This document shows, in pieces, positions 15,008 to 24,582 of a stretch of DNA of 33,435 bases. Each line of letters opens with the position of its first letter. The first letter of the stretch is position 1. This stretch comes from Planifilum fulgidum (GTDB taxonomy: Bacteria; Bacillota; Bacilli; Thermoactinomycetales; DSM-44946), in contig NZ_FOOK01000034.1 in the NCBI RefSeq assembly GCF_900113175.1, positions 1-33,435 on the forward strand, read 5' to 3'. The notes under the pieces are model-generated. The model was given only the letters and a program-made list of their open reading frames with translations. It did not search any database and had not been told where the DNA came from. The position numbers and the translations under genes are program-made.

Positions 15008-16564
15008 TTGCGCAACCTGCTGTCCATCCTCCTCACCCTGATTTTGACCTTCCTGTTGATCCCCGTTCGCGCGTCAAAACCGCTCCAATCGCCGGAGCCG
15101 TCGCCTTCCCCGCCCCGGGGCGCGGCGCTTTTTGTCGTCGATTCCCTGATGCCGGAGGCCCTGAACGAACTTCTCCGGGAAGGCAAACTGAAAGCCATTC
15201 CGTTTCTCATCGATCGCGGATTCTACTGGGATGACGTCATCAGCGTCTTCCCGTCCATGAGCGTGGTGATCGACAGTTCCCTGCTCACCGGCGCCTAACC
15301 GGATGAACACCGCGTCCCCGCCCTCGTCTGGTACGACCCCGATTCCCGCCGGGTCATCAACTACGGGGACTCCCCCCGCTCCGTGTGGAAACAGGGACCC
15401 TCGACCACCCTGCAGTGGGTGCTGGAAGATTTGAATCAAAAACACCTCAGTCCCCGCGTCTCCACCATCCACGAAACCCTGAAGAGGGCCGGCCTCCGAT
15501 CCGGCTCGATCAATCTCCTGGTTCACCGGGGATTCGTCACACACCGGGCGCCCCTGCTTGAACGGACCTTAAAAGGCCCCGACCTGCTGGCTCTGGGGCC
15601 CATCCTGTCGGAACCGGGCGTCGGAACCTTTTTCAGCGCAAACGCCTTCCGCGATCCCGACACCTGGCAAATCGCCAGGCGGTGGCTTCACCGGAATCCT
15701 CCGCCCGATTTTTTGATCGCCTACCTGTCCGACCTGGATAAAAAGGTGCACAAAGAAGGCCCCGGCCACCGGCGTCATCTCCTGGAAATCGACCGCCGGC
15801 TGTCCGACCTCCTCTCCTCCTTCGGCTGCTGGGAGCGGGCCCTCGACCGCTACATCTTCATCCTGATGGGGGACAGCGGCCATGTCCCGGTCAAAGAGGA
15901 CGAAGGCCATCAAATCCGGCTGGAAGAGATCCTGGAAGGCTTCCGCCTCCTTCCCCCGGGTTCCCGCCTGCAACCGGACGAATACGACTTTGTGGTGGCT
16001 CCCAACGAACAGCTGGCGATTCTCTATCCGATCCGTTCCTCCGTGCGGATCCGTCCCGTCATCAGGCGGCTTCTTTCGCACCCCGGCGTCGACCTGGTGG
16101 TGCATCGGGACGGGGAGATGATCACCGTCCGCAGCCGCAAGGGGATCCTTCGGTTCCGGAAGGGAGGGCCGTGGACCGATCCCTACGGAACCTCCTGGAC
16201 CTTTTCGGGAAACCCGGGCGTCCTCGACCTTCAGGTCGATCCGGCAAAAAAGCGCGTCGGATTCAGGGCTTATCCCGACGCCTTCCGGCAGCTCCTGGGA
16301 GCGGCGGGCGCCCAGCGGAGCCCCTGCCTCCTCGTCACCGCCCGCACCGGATACGAGTTCCGTTACGGCACCTCCCCGGGCCATCCGGGCGGCGGAAGTC
16401 ACGGCTCCCTGAAGCGCCGGGAAATGCTTGTGCCCCTGATCGCGGGAGGCACGGCGGTCCGGCCCGCCCACCGCCGCATCGTCGACCTGAAGGCGTGGAT
16501 CCTGACCCTCCTCGAGGAAAAAAAGAAGCCCGGAAAGCGACCGGGGCCGGGCGCAAAAAATTGA
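15008..16564 (+). pseudogene. Alkaline-phosphatase-superfamily exported protein, interrupted by in-frame TAA
   Basis: The only gene-length frame on the plus strand. It starts at TTG 15008 with AAGGGGGG before it, giving a hydrophobic signal segment (LLSILLTLILTFLLIPVRAS). Codon 97 is TAA (15296-15298), within SLLTGA-stop-PDEHRVPALVWYD, where related phosphodiesterases carry Tyr. Translation is open in the same frame on both sides, so a single TAC/TAT-to-TAA change explains it. Metal-site-like elements remain: LFVVDS, SDLDKKVHKEGPGH, GDSGH and SHGS. The intact length would be about 518 residues. It may be a fresh pseudogene or a sequencing error; an internal restart seems unlikely to make an exported enzyme. 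The 3' end overlaps the nupQ terminator hairpin. Confidence 0.8.
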
Positions 16565-16590
16565 ACGCCCGCCCGCTTTCCGGGCTTCTT
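16516..16590 (-). terminator. Terminator of the nup-like operon (convergent)
   Basis: AAGAAGCCCGGAAAGCG (16523-16539) is perfectly complementary to CGCTTTCCGGGCTTCTT (16574-16590). On the minus strand the stem runs into a T-rich tail (TTTTTTTCC). It lies just past the nupQ stop and inside the end of the converging phosphatase frame, so it may serve both strands. Confidence 0.75.
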
Positions 16591-16596
16591 TCGTGC

Positions 16597-17529
16597 TCAC
16601 CGCCCGCCCTTTTCGTAGGGCTTTCCGACGGCGGCCGGCGCTTCCGACCTGCCCACAAAACCGGCCAGGGCCAGGAGGGTGAGAACATAGGGCAACATGC
16701 TCAGCACTTCGCTTGGAACGACCTGCGTCCATCCGTAAATTTGACCGATCAGCGCTAGGGAGACGGAGAAGCCGAAAAAGATCGCCGCCCCCAGCACTCC
16801 CAAGGGGTGCCACTTTCCGAAGATGAGCGCCGCCAGGGAAATAAAGCCCTGCCCCGAGACCGTCGTCTGCCCGAATTCGCTGCCGATGGCGATGGACAAT
16901 CCGGCTCCCCCGGCGGCCGCCAAAGCCCCGCTGATCATCACGGCAATGTAGCGCATCCGGATCACGTTGATCCCCGCCGTCTCGGCGGCGCTGGGGTGCT
17001 CGCCCACCGATCGCAGCCGCATGCCGAAGGGGGTGTGATACAGCACCACATAAGTGGCGATCACCACCAGAAAAGCCAGGTACGTGGTGGGAAATTGATT
17101 GAACAGCGCCGGGCCGATCACCGGGATGTCGCTCAAAAGGGGAACCGGCACCTGGTGGAACAGTTCCGGGACGGTCGGCGTCTTGCCGGCTCCGTCGTAC
17201 ATATATTTCACGAGATAGACCGACAGCCCCAGGGCGAGAAAATTGATCGCCACCCCGCTGACCACCTGATCCGCCTTGAAGGTGATCGAAGCCACGGCAT
17301 GGGGAACCGCCATGAGAACACCGGCCACCATCGCCGCCGCGAGGCCGATCCACGGGCTCCCCGTCAAGAGGGTGATCACCGCCGCGGTAAATGCGCCGAT
17401 GATCATCAATCCCTCCAGGGCGATGTTGACCACGCCGGACCGTTCCGAATACAGCCCGCCGATGGCCGCCAGGATGAGCGGGGTGGAATAAAGCACCGCC
17501 GAGTGTATCAAGGCCGTCAGGTCAGGCAT
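16597..17529 (-). CDS. nupQ: ABC transporter permease, NupQ-like (nucleoside import)
   Basis: A 310-residue integral membrane permease of the BPD_transp_2 type, with about eight to nine hydrophobic segments. It carries the family motifs LAAIGGLYSERSGVVNIALEG near the N-terminus and AAETAGINVIRMRYIAVMISGALA in the cytoplasmic loop that contacts the ATPase. It is the second permease of a nupNOPQ-like importer. Its start overlaps the end of nupP by eight bases, after GGAGGGTGAAAGCAG. In B. subtilis this system imports guanosine; substrate here is inferred from family only. Confidence 0.9.
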   Translation of the reverse strand: MPDLTALIHSAVLYSTPLILAAIGGLYSERSGVVNIALEGLMIIGAFTAAVITLLTGSPWIGLAAAMVAGVLMAVPHAVASITFKADQVVSGVAINFLALGLSVYLVKYMYDGAGKTPTVPELFHQVPVPLLSDIPVIGPALFNQFPTTYLAFLVVIATYVVLYHTPFGMRLRSVGEHPSAAETAGINVIRMRYIAVMISGALAAAGGAGLSIAIGSEFGQTTVSGQGFISLAALIFGKWHPLGVLGAAIFFGFSVSLALIGQIYGWTQVVPSEVLSMLPYVLTLLALAGFVGRSEAPAAVGKPYEKGGR

Positions 17530-18592
17530 CTGCTTTCACCCTCCTTTCCCGCCGGAAGCGCTCAACGATCCAACCGGTGACATTGGCGGCCACAAACAGA
17601 ATGATCGCCGCAAACACCACGCGAATCACTTCAAAGGGAACGTTCGCTTCAAATTGCATCGTCCCGCCGCCGTAGGTCAAGATCCCGAAGAGGACGGCGG
17701 CCAAAATCACGCCCAACGGGGTATTTCCGCCCAGCAGGGCGACGGCGATGCCGTCAAAGCCCAGCCCGTTGAAAAAGGTGAGAATCGTCAAATACTCGTC
17801 GGTCCCCAGCATCTCGGTGGCACCCGCCAGACCGGCGAAGGAACCGCTGATCATCATCGACAGGATGATGCTCCGCCGCACGCTCATTCCGGCATACTGC
17901 GACGCGTGCGGATTCAGGCCCACCGCCCGGAATTCAAAGCCGACGGTGGTCCTCCACAGCATCCAATGCATGAACAGGGCGAGAAGAAGCGCGATAAAAA
18001 TCCCCAGATGAATCCGCGAATTGGCAAAGACACCCGTCAAAACATCCCAGCGGATGGAAGCGGACTCCGGAATCATCGGCGTCGAATCGGCTCCGCTGCT
18101 GAGCCAGGACCGGACCAGGAAATTGGACAGATAGAAAGCGAGGAAGTTCATCATGATGGTGGAAATCACCTCGTGAACTCCCCGCGTCGCCTTCAAAAGC
18201 CCCGGCAAAAACGCCCACAGGGCGCCGGCCAGACCTCCGAGGATCATGGCGACCAAGGCGTGCAGCACCGGAGGAAGGGGCAATTTCAGCGCCACGATGA
18301 TGGCCACCAGCTGTCCGATGATGTACTGTCCTTCCGCCCCGATATTGAAAAGCCCCGTCCGGAAGGCGATGGCGACGGCCAGACCGGTCATGATGAGCGG
18401 AGAAATGGTTCGGATGGTCTCCCCGATGTCGAAGGACTGGGTAAAGGGAGTCCGAAACAGGGCGCTGTAGGCCCGCACCGGATCATAACCGGCCAGCACC
18501 ATGAGGACGGCCCCCACCAGCATTCCCAGCAGAACCGAAACGACGGCCAAAAGCAGCGGCGACTGCCGATTGGCGCGAACAAAGAGATTCAT
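17522..18592 (-). CDS. nupP: ABC transporter permease, NupP-like
   Basis: A 356-residue permease with multiple hydrophobic helices (first about 14-36) and the family segment ISPLIMTGLAVAIAFRTGLF near 64-83 followed by NIGAEGQYIIG. The cytoplasmic coupling region reads GLNPHASQYAGMSVRRSIIL. It pairs with NupQ to form the membrane channel of the importer. It is joined to the ATPase gene by an ATGA overlap, so stoichiometric translation is likely. AAGGAGCGAAATC precedes the ATG. Confidence 0.9.
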   Translation of the reverse strand: MNLFVRANRQSPLLLAVVSVLLGMLVGAVLMVLAGYDPVRAYSALFRTPFTQSFDIGETIRTISPLIMTGLAVAIAFRTGLFNIGAEGQYIIGQLVAIIVALKLPLPPVLHALVAMILGGLAGALWAFLPGLLKATRGVHEVISTIMMNFLAFYLSNFLVRSWLSSGADSTPMIPESASIRWDVLTGVFANSRIHLGIFIALLLALFMHWMLWRTTVGFEFRAVGLNPHASQYAGMSVRRSIILSMMISGSFAGLAGATEMLGTDEYLTILTFFNGLGFDGIAVALLGGNTPLGVILAAVLFGILTYGGGTMQFEANVPFEVIRVVFAAIILFVAANVTGWIVERFRRERRVKADA

Positions 18593-20109
18593 GATTTCGC
18601 TCCTTCCCCCTTCCCGCCGGCCATCATGAGCCCCAATTCCTCCTCGGTCACCGTTTCGGGATCCACCCAGCCGACAATTTTCCCTTCACAGATGATGGCG
18701 ATTCGATCGCTCAGTTTCATGATCTCGTCCAGATCCAGAGAGATAAGCAGCACCGCTTTCCCCTTGTCCCGCTGTTCGATCAGCCGCCGGTGGATGAATT
18801 CGATGGCGCCCACATCCAGTCCGCGGGTCGGTTGGGCGGCGATCAACAGATCCGGGTCCCGGTCCACTTCCCGGGCGATAACCACCTTTTGCTGGTTGCC
18901 TCCCGACAGCGCCCGGGCCGCCGTCCGCTCGTCCGGGGTCCGGACGTCGAACTGCTCGATCAGGCGTCGGGCGTGGGCGAAGATTTCGGGGTAGCGGAGA
19001 CGGATTCCCCGGGCAAAGGGAGACTGATCATAGGTGATGAGAGCCATGTTCTCTCCGACGGAAAAATCCAGTACGAGCCCCCGCTTTTGCCGATCCTCGG
19101 GAATGTGTCCCACGCCTCGCCGGAGAATGTCCCGGGTTTTTCGGTTCGTCACATCCTTTCCGTTCAGTCGGACGACCCCCGCCTCCACCCGCCGCAGACC
19201 GGTGATCGCCTCCAGGAGCTCCGACTGGCCGTTGCCGTCCACTCCGGCGATCCCGACGATTTCCCCCGCCCGGACCTCCAGATCGAGTCCGCGGACGGCA
19301 TCCAGCCCCCGATTGTCCTTCACCACCAATCCTTCCACTTCCAAAACCGCCTTCTCCGCCTGACTCGGAGCCTTCTCCACGGTAAAGGAAACATCCCGTC
19401 CCACCATCAGGGCGGCCAGACGGCTTTCATCGGTTTCGGACACAGGAAGCGAATCGATCATCTTCCCTCTCCGGATCACGGTCACCGTATCGCAGGCCCG
19501 CATGATTTCCTTCAGCTTGTGCGTGATGAAGATGATCGTCTTTCCTTCCCGTACCAGCCGTTTCATGATCTCGATCAATTCGTCGATCTCCTGGGGAGTC
19601 AGCACGGCGGTCGGTTCATCCAAAATCAGGATGTCCGCCCCCCGGTACAGGGTCTTCAAAATTTCCACCCTTTGCTGCATTCCCACCGATATGTCCCGGA
19701 TCTTCGCCCGGGGATCCACCTGCAGTCCGTACTGTTCCGACAGGCGGCGAACCTCCTCCTCCGCCCGCTTCAGGTCCAGAAACCCCAGTCGGCGCGGTTC
19801 CTTGCCGAGGATGATGTTTTCCGTCACCGTAAAGGGTTCCACCAGCATGAAATGCTGATGAACCATCCCGATGCCCAGGCGGACCGCCTCGTTGGGATCG
19901 CTGATGGTCACCGGCTTTCCGTTGATCTTGATGCTCCCCTCGTCCGGCTGATACAACCCGAACAAAATGTTCATCAACGTCGATTTCCCCGCGCCGTTTT
20001 CCCCGAGCAGCGCGTGAATCTCCCCCCGCTTCACGCGCAGATCGATACCGTCATTGGCGACAAAGGCGCCGAATCGCTTGGTGATTCCTTCCATCTCTAC
20101 CACAAACAA
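18589..20109 (-). CDS. nupO: ABC transporter ATPase with two NBDs, NupO-like
   Basis: A 506-residue protein with two nucleotide-binding domains. The first has Walker A GENGAGKST (36-44), a degenerate signature (ISVGMQQRVE) and ILDEPTAVLTP. The second has the altered P-loop GVDGNGQSE usual for this family, the signature LSGGNQQKV and IAAQPTRGLD. It powers the NupP/NupQ channel. The start is uncertain: TTG 20109 has AAAGGGGG at ideal spacing, while GTG two codons later is possible. The frame continues upstream without an SD. It is separated from the lipoprotein gene by a hairpin, so the ATPase is probably made at a lower level. Confidence 0.9.
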   Translation of the reverse strand: MFVVEMEGITKRFGAFVANDGIDLRVKRGEIHALLGENGAGKSTLMNILFGLYQPDEGSIKINGKPVTISDPNEAVRLGIGMVHQHFMLVEPFTVTENIILGKEPRRLGFLDLKRAEEEVRRLSEQYGLQVDPRAKIRDISVGMQQRVEILKTLYRGADILILDEPTAVLTPQEIDELIEIMKRLVREGKTIIFITHKLKEIMRACDTVTVIRRGKMIDSLPVSETDESRLAALMVGRDVSFTVEKAPSQAEKAVLEVEGLVVKDNRGLDAVRGLDLEVRAGEIVGIAGVDGNGQSELLEAITGLRRVEAGVVRLNGKDVTNRKTRDILRRGVGHIPEDRQKRGLVLDFSVGENMALITYDQSPFARGIRLRYPEIFAHARRLIEQFDVRTPDERTAARALSGGNQQKVVIAREVDRDPDLLIAAQPTRGLDVGAIEFIHRRLIEQRDKGKAVLLISLDLDEIMKLSDRIAIICEGKIVGWVDPETVTEEELGLMMAGGKGEGAKS

Positions 20110-20143
20110 TTTTCTCCCCCCTTTCGGTCGGTCGCCCAAGAAA

Positions 20144-20165
20144 GGGGCTAGCTTATGCTAGCCCC
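20144..20165 (-). terminator. Intercistronic hairpin between bmp lipoprotein and ATPase genes
   Basis: GGGGCTAGC (20144-20152) pairs perfectly with GCTAGCCCC (20157-20165) around a four-base loop; on the minus strand TTTCTTG follows. It is probably a leaky terminator or mRNA-stabilising stem that gives more binding protein than transporter, as is common in ABC operons. Confidence 0.6.
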
Positions 20166-20178
20166 CGCCTCATCGGTG

Positions 20179-21225
20179 TCACTTGAAGGACTTCAATTCT
20201 TCTTCCGTCGAGGGTACCTTGATTTCTCCCTTTATGATTTTCTGCTTGAACTCTTCCACTTTTTTCAGCACGTCTTCGGGAACGTGCTTGCTGGTCGTCT
20301 CGGCGATGCCCACGCCGTTATCCTTCAGTCCCAGCTCCACTTCTTTTCCGCCCGGGAACTGGTTCTCCTTCGCCTGTTTGGTCACTTCAAAAACGGCCAC
20401 ATCGACCCGTTTGATCATCGAACTGAGCGTATGATCCGGAGCCAGGGAAGATTGATCCATGTCGACGCCGATCGCCCAGTACTTTCCTTTTTCCCGGGTC
20501 TTCACCTCGTTGAAGAGCCCTTTGCCGACTCCCCCCGCGGCGTGATAGATCACATCGACGCCGCTGTTGTACATGTTTTGGGCGAGCGAACGGCCCTTGG
20601 CCACGTCGTCGAAGCTTTCCGCGTAGGCCACCTTCACCTCCGCATCGGGGTTGGCCGCCTGGACGCCGGCCCGGAAGCCCACTTCAAACTTTTTGATCAG
20701 CGGAGACGAGATCCCGCCGATAAAGCCCACCTTATCCGTCTTGGTCATCAAACCGGCGATGACTCCCATCAGGAAGGAACCTTCATGTTCCTTGAAGGTG
20801 ACCGCCACCACGTTGGGCGGAATGTTGCCCCCGAGATTGCTGTCCACGATGCCGAACTTCGCATCGCCGAACTGCTTGGCCACCTGCGGGATCACGTTTT
20901 CAAACTTGAATCCGATCCCCCAGATGATGTCCCGCCCTTCCCGGGCAAAATGCGAAAGGTTGGGAACATAATCCGCATCCCGTTTGGATTCCAGGTATTT
21001 CACATTCACGCCCAGCTCTTTCTGAAGGCGCTTCATCCCTTCCCAGGCGGTCTGGTTGAAGGATTCGTCGTTCACACCCCCGGTATCGGTCACCATCCCG
21101 GCAGAGAACGCCTCCTGGTCAGCGCCTTGCTGACCCCCCTGTTCCTGCTGGCCGGAACCGCAACCTACGGCGGTAAGGACAAGCAATGCGCATAACAATA
21201 CAGAAATCCAGTTTTTCCTTTTCAA
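20179..21225 (-). CDS. nupN: BMP-family substrate-binding lipoprotein, NupN/BmpA-like
   Basis: A 348-residue exported lipoprotein. It has a basic start (LKRKNW), a hydrophobic signal peptide and lipobox-like AVGC with Cys22 as the acylated residue, then a Gly/Gln-rich tether. The Bmp fold is shown by GGVNDESFNQTAWEGMKR, GDAKFGIVDS, MGVIAGLMTKTDKVGFIGG and AAGGVGKGLFNEV, which bind purine nucleosides in PnrA/BmpA relatives. The start is TTG 21225, with AAGGGGGTC seven bases before it; the longer upstream frame lacks an SD. It is the first gene of the importer, 38 bases after the GntR gene. Confidence 0.92.
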   Translation of the reverse strand: MKRKNWISVLLCALLVLTAVGCGSGQQEQGGQQGADQEAFSAGMVTDTGGVNDESFNQTAWEGMKRLQKELGVNVKYLESKRDADYVPNLSHFAREGRDIIWGIGFKFENVIPQVAKQFGDAKFGIVDSNLGGNIPPNVVAVTFKEHEGSFLMGVIAGLMTKTDKVGFIGGISSPLIKKFEVGFRAGVQAANPDAEVKVAYAESFDDVAKGRSLAQNMYNSGVDVIYHAAGGVGKGLFNEVKTREKGKYWAIGVDMDQSSLAPDHTLSSMIKRVDVAVFEVTKQAKENQFPGGKEVELGLKDNGVGIAETTSKHVPEDVLKKVEEFKQKIIKGEIKVPSTEEELKSFK

Positions 21226-21263
21226 ATCCCTTGACCCCCTTGGCATTGGAAACGAACTCATCC

Positions 21264-22004
21264 TCATTTTTCCCCGATCAGCTCCAAATCCTTCACAACC
21301 GTTCCTGCCGGGCGGATTCGCTCCACCTGGAAGGAGAATTGATCGGAGCGGAAATAATGGGAGGAAAACAGGACCGGACGATCCTGCCCGTCATAATGAA
21401 GCTGGCGCAGGATCAGGAGCGACGACTCCGGAGGACTGCACAGAAGGGAGGAAATCCTCTCGTGGTATCCAATCGCTTCCACGCGGGTGCGGGCTCTCAC
21501 GACGCGCCTTCCCGCCTTTTCAAAAAGCTGAAACAGAAAATCGCTTTCACAGGGATGGAAATCTTCAGCCATCGAAGCCGGAAACTTGTCCAAACAATAA
21601 ACCACCGGTTTCCCATTCGCTGTCCGGACCTGCTCCAGTCGAAAAACCATCTCCCCGGGCTCCAGTTTCAACAGCTCCCTGAGCCACGGATCCGGTTTCT
21701 CGACGGAAGCGTCCAAGAAGACCGTACCGGCGGAACAGCCCGAACGGGTGATCATATCGGAAACGCTGATCAGCTCTTCCAACCGGATAGAAAAAACCGG
21801 ACGGGCACCGACTACCCACCCGATCCCGTGGTGGCGGACGAGGTACTTTTCCTCCTCCAGAACCATAAGCGCCTCCAGAATCTCGCTCCGGCTGACATCC
21901 AACTGCCGCGCCAATTCATATTCCGACGGAAGAAGCTCCCCTTCCGCCCAGACACCGCGGTTCAACATCTCCCTCAATCGTTCGACGCAGGAACTTTCCT
22001 CCAT
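21264..22004 (-). CDS. GntR/HutC-type transcriptional regulator (ymfC position)
   Basis: A 246-residue regulator with an N-terminal winged helix (about 1-68; PSEYELARQLDVSRSEILEALMVLEEE) and a UTRA ligand-binding domain (about 85-245; VFRLEQVRTANGKPVVYCLDKFPASM and HYDGQDRPVLFSSHYFRSDQF). It lies between spoIIIE and the transporter and probably controls the importer and itself. The start is uncertain. ATG 22004 fits family length, but the best SD (AAGGAGG) lies about 15 bases upstream. An ATG at 22100, coupled to the spoIIIE stop, would add 32 atypical residues. A possible promoter (CTGGCC, 18 bases, TATAAA) lies near 22063-22092. Confidence 0.85.
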   Translation of the reverse strand: MEESSCVERLREMLNRGVWAEGELLPSEYELARQLDVSRSEILEALMVLEEEKYLVRHHGIGWVVGARPVFSIRLEELISVSDMITRSGCSAGTVFLDASVEKPDPWLRELLKLEPGEMVFRLEQVRTANGKPVVYCLDKFPASMAEDFHPCESDFLFQLFEKAGRRVVRARTRVEAIGYHERISSLLCSPPESSLLILRQLHYDGQDRPVLFSSHYFRSDQFSFQVERIRPAGTVVKDLELIGEK

Positions 22005-22108
22005 ACTCGTGGCATCAGCCTCCTTCCGGCAGCACCAAAACCGAGGGTCACCCCATCCTTTTTTATACCATGCCCGGTGGCTTTTGGCCAGTATTTTCAT
22101 CACTTACC

Positions 22109-24409
22109 TCAAATGGAGATCTGTTTCCGGGCGTGAAGCTGTTCGGGCGTGATCAGCACCTCCCGCGGTTTGCTTCCCTCATAGGGGCCCACCACCCCCC
22201 GGCTTTCCATGAGATCGATCAGCCGGGCCGCCCGCGTGTATCCGATGCGCAACCGGCGCTGCAGCATGGAGGCGGAAGCCACCCGCGCCTCCACCACCAG
22301 CCGAACCGCTTCCGGATACAACTCGTCGTCCATCGCCCCCTCTTCCTCCGACTCCTTCAAATCGGGGATCATCTCCTCGTTATAACGGGCTTCCTGCTGC
22401 TCCTTCACAAATTGCACCACCGCCTCCACCTCCTTGTCGGAGACAAAGGCCCCTTGAACGCGGATCGGTTTGGGCGCCCCCACGGGCAGGTACAGCATAT
22501 CTCCCCTGCCCAGCAATTTCTCCGCCCCGCCCATGTCCAGAATGGTCCGGGAGTCCACCTGGGAGGAGACGCTGAATGCGATCCGCGAAGGGATATTGGC
22601 CTTGATGACGCCGGTGATCACATCGACGGAGGGACGCTGGGTGGCGATGATCAGATGGATCCCCGCGGCCCGGGCCATTTGAGCCAGGCGGCAGATCGCG
22701 TCCTCCACATCCGCCGGGGCCACCATCATCAGGTCCGCCAATTCGTCGATGATCACCACGATATACGGCAGCGGATCCCGCTCCGGATCCCCCTCGATCA
22801 TTTGATTATACCGCTCGATGTCCCGGGCTCCCGTCTTGGCAAACAGCCCGTAACGCTTCTCCATCTCGGCCACCACTTTTTTCAAAGCCACTGCCGCACG
22901 CCGGGCGTCGGTGACCACCGGGGTGAGCAGGTGGGGAATCCCGTTGTAGACGTTGAGCTCCACCATTTTGGGGTCCACCATCATCATTTTGACTTCGTTC
23001 GGTTTCGCCTTGTAGAGGAGGCTGGTGATGATCGCGTTGATGCAGACGCTTTTTCCGGACCCCGTCGCGCCCGCGATGAGCAGATGCGGCATCTTCGCCA
23101 GATCCCCGATCACCGGTTCCCCGGAAATATCCCGTCCCAGCACCAGACTCAACTTGGAGGGGGATTCGTGGTAGGCGGAACTTTCCAGCAACTCCCTGAG
23201 CCCCACCGTGGCGATTTCCGGATTGGGCACCTCGATCCCCACCGCGGACTTGCCGGGAATCGGGGCTTCGATCCGGATATCCCGCGCCGCCAGGGCGAGG
23301 GCCAAATCGTCCGCCAGATTCACAATCCGGCTCACCTTCACCCCGACCTCGGGATGCACCTCATATCGGGTCACCGCAGGCCCCCGATGGGCATGGGTCA
23401 CCTTGGCCCGGACGCCGAAGCTTTCCAGGGTGGCTTCCAACTTTTTCGCCTTGGACATGATCTCCTGCTTTTCCTCTCCCCGATGGGGATTGCGCTGCTT
23501 CTTCAGGAGGGAATAGGGGGGCAGGCGGTATTCCGACGGTTCCGGATTCGACTGCTGGAAATGCACCTTGACGGACGCCTTCTCCCGGGCTTTCGGTTCC
23601 GGTTTTTCCTCCCATTCCTTCAGCGGAAGGGTGAGCTGCCGGGGACGGACCGATTCCGAAGAGGAGGAGAATTCCCGCTGATGTTCCTTCTCCATGAAAT
23701 CGTGGATCACAGGGGCCTCCCCATCTCCCCCCGCCACCTCCCCGAGGGGCGGCGGGGCGGCCTTCTTCCGCTTCCTTTTTTTCCCGGAGGACGCTTTCCG
23801 CTTCAAGCGCTCCGCCAACTCCCGCTTCCACCCATGGAGCCGGCGACGCGCCCGTTCCCGGACGGAGCGGACCATCTGGACGAAGGAAAAGCCCGTCGCC
23901 AGCAGACTTCCCGCCAAAAACAGAGAGACCACCGCAATGGGCGTCCCCGCCTCATCGAACAAATACTCGAAGAGCGAGTATACCAAAGCGCCGATCATGC
24001 CCCCGCCGATATCCGTGGGAAGCTGCGCTTGGCGCTCCGCCAAGATCTTTTCCCAGGTGACGGCGAGAACCGTTTTCTCCCGGTCCTCCGGCCCGAGGGC
24101 GTCCATCATGCTCATGTGGTTCAGCACCAAAAACGCCAGGATGATCAGGACGACCCCGGTCCAGCGGGGGGACCATCCCGTGGGCCAACGCCGCTTCACC
24201 ATGATGTAGAGGGACAAGATCATGCCGGTGAGGGGAATGATGAAATCCCAGGTTCCCACCAGAAACCGGGACAAATATGTGAGGGAGCGGCCGACCGCTC
24301 CCAGGCTGGCCATGGCGATCAGCGATGCGGTGAACAGGGCGATCCCGTACAGTTCAAAGTGGATGGCCCTTTGAATCTGTTCTTTTCTCTTTTTCTTTCC
24401 CTTGGACAT
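22109..24409 (-). CDS. spoIIIE: DNA translocase SpoIIIE/FtsK
   Basis: A 766-residue septal DNA pump. The N-terminal membrane domain has four or more helices (about 19-40, 47-71, 84-100, 135-180). A basic, proline-rich linker (180-310) leads to the alpha domain and the RecA-like motor with Walker A GATGSGKS (447-454) and Walker B VVIIDELADL (551-560). The C-terminal winged-helix gamma domain (about 696-757; LRIGYTRAARLIDLMESRG) reads SRS/KOPS-type sequences. It exports the forespore chromosome at sporulation. The frame is open 124 codons upstream, but ATG 24409 follows AAAGGTGAGATCG and the promoter lies just before it. Synteny supports SpoIIIE. Confidence 0.95.
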   Translation of the reverse strand: MSKGKKKRKEQIQRAIHFELYGIALFTASLIAMASLGAVGRSLTYLSRFLVGTWDFIIPLTGMILSLYIMVKRRWPTGWSPRWTGVVLIILAFLVLNHMSMMDALGPEDREKTVLAVTWEKILAERQAQLPTDIGGGMIGALVYSLFEYLFDEAGTPIAVVSLFLAGSLLATGFSFVQMVRSVRERARRRLHGWKRELAERLKRKASSGKKRKRKKAAPPPLGEVAGGDGEAPVIHDFMEKEHQREFSSSSESVRPRQLTLPLKEWEEKPEPKAREKASVKVHFQQSNPEPSEYRLPPYSLLKKQRNPHRGEEKQEIMSKAKKLEATLESFGVRAKVTHAHRGPAVTRYEVHPEVGVKVSRIVNLADDLALALAARDIRIEAPIPGKSAVGIEVPNPEIATVGLRELLESSAYHESPSKLSLVLGRDISGEPVIGDLAKMPHLLIAGATGSGKSVCINAIITSLLYKAKPNEVKMMMVDPKMVELNVYNGIPHLLTPVVTDARRAAVALKKVVAEMEKRYGLFAKTGARDIERYNQMIEGDPERDPLPYIVVIIDELADLMMVAPADVEDAICRLAQMARAAGIHLIIATQRPSVDVITGVIKANIPSRIAFSVSSQVDSRTILDMGGAEKLLGRGDMLYLPVGAPKPIRVQGAFVSDKEVEAVVQFVKEQQEARYNEEMIPDLKESEEEGAMDDELYPEAVRLVVEARVASASMLQRRLRIGYTRAARLIDLMESRGVVGPYEGSKPREVLITPEQLHARKQISI

Positions 24410-24443
24410 CGATCTCACCTTTCCGGGCAAAGCCTCCGTTCCC

Positions 24444-24449
24444 ATTATA
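24444..24449 (-). promoter_or_regulatory. Extended -10 promoter for spoIIIE
   Basis: TGTTATAAT on the minus strand is an extended -10, about 35 bases before the spoIIIE ATG. The -35 region is weak (TGATTG at 16 bases). The remaining 24450-24582 shows no other feature. Confidence 0.6.
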
Positions 24450-24582
24450 ACATGGAAACTGGCACAATCAGCCAATTGAAGGGGCAAATTTGTCCGAAGC
24501 AAAAAGAGGCCGAACCGCCGGAAAAACTCCGGGATCCGACCGTCTTTCCGTGGGGTCTCGGGTGCGGAAGAAACGGGGGCCT

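Noticed and set aside
15569-17353. 594-codon minus-strand frame across the phosphatase and nupQ
   Set aside because: It runs antisense to the phosphatase gene and out of frame through nupQ; composition is not protein-like.
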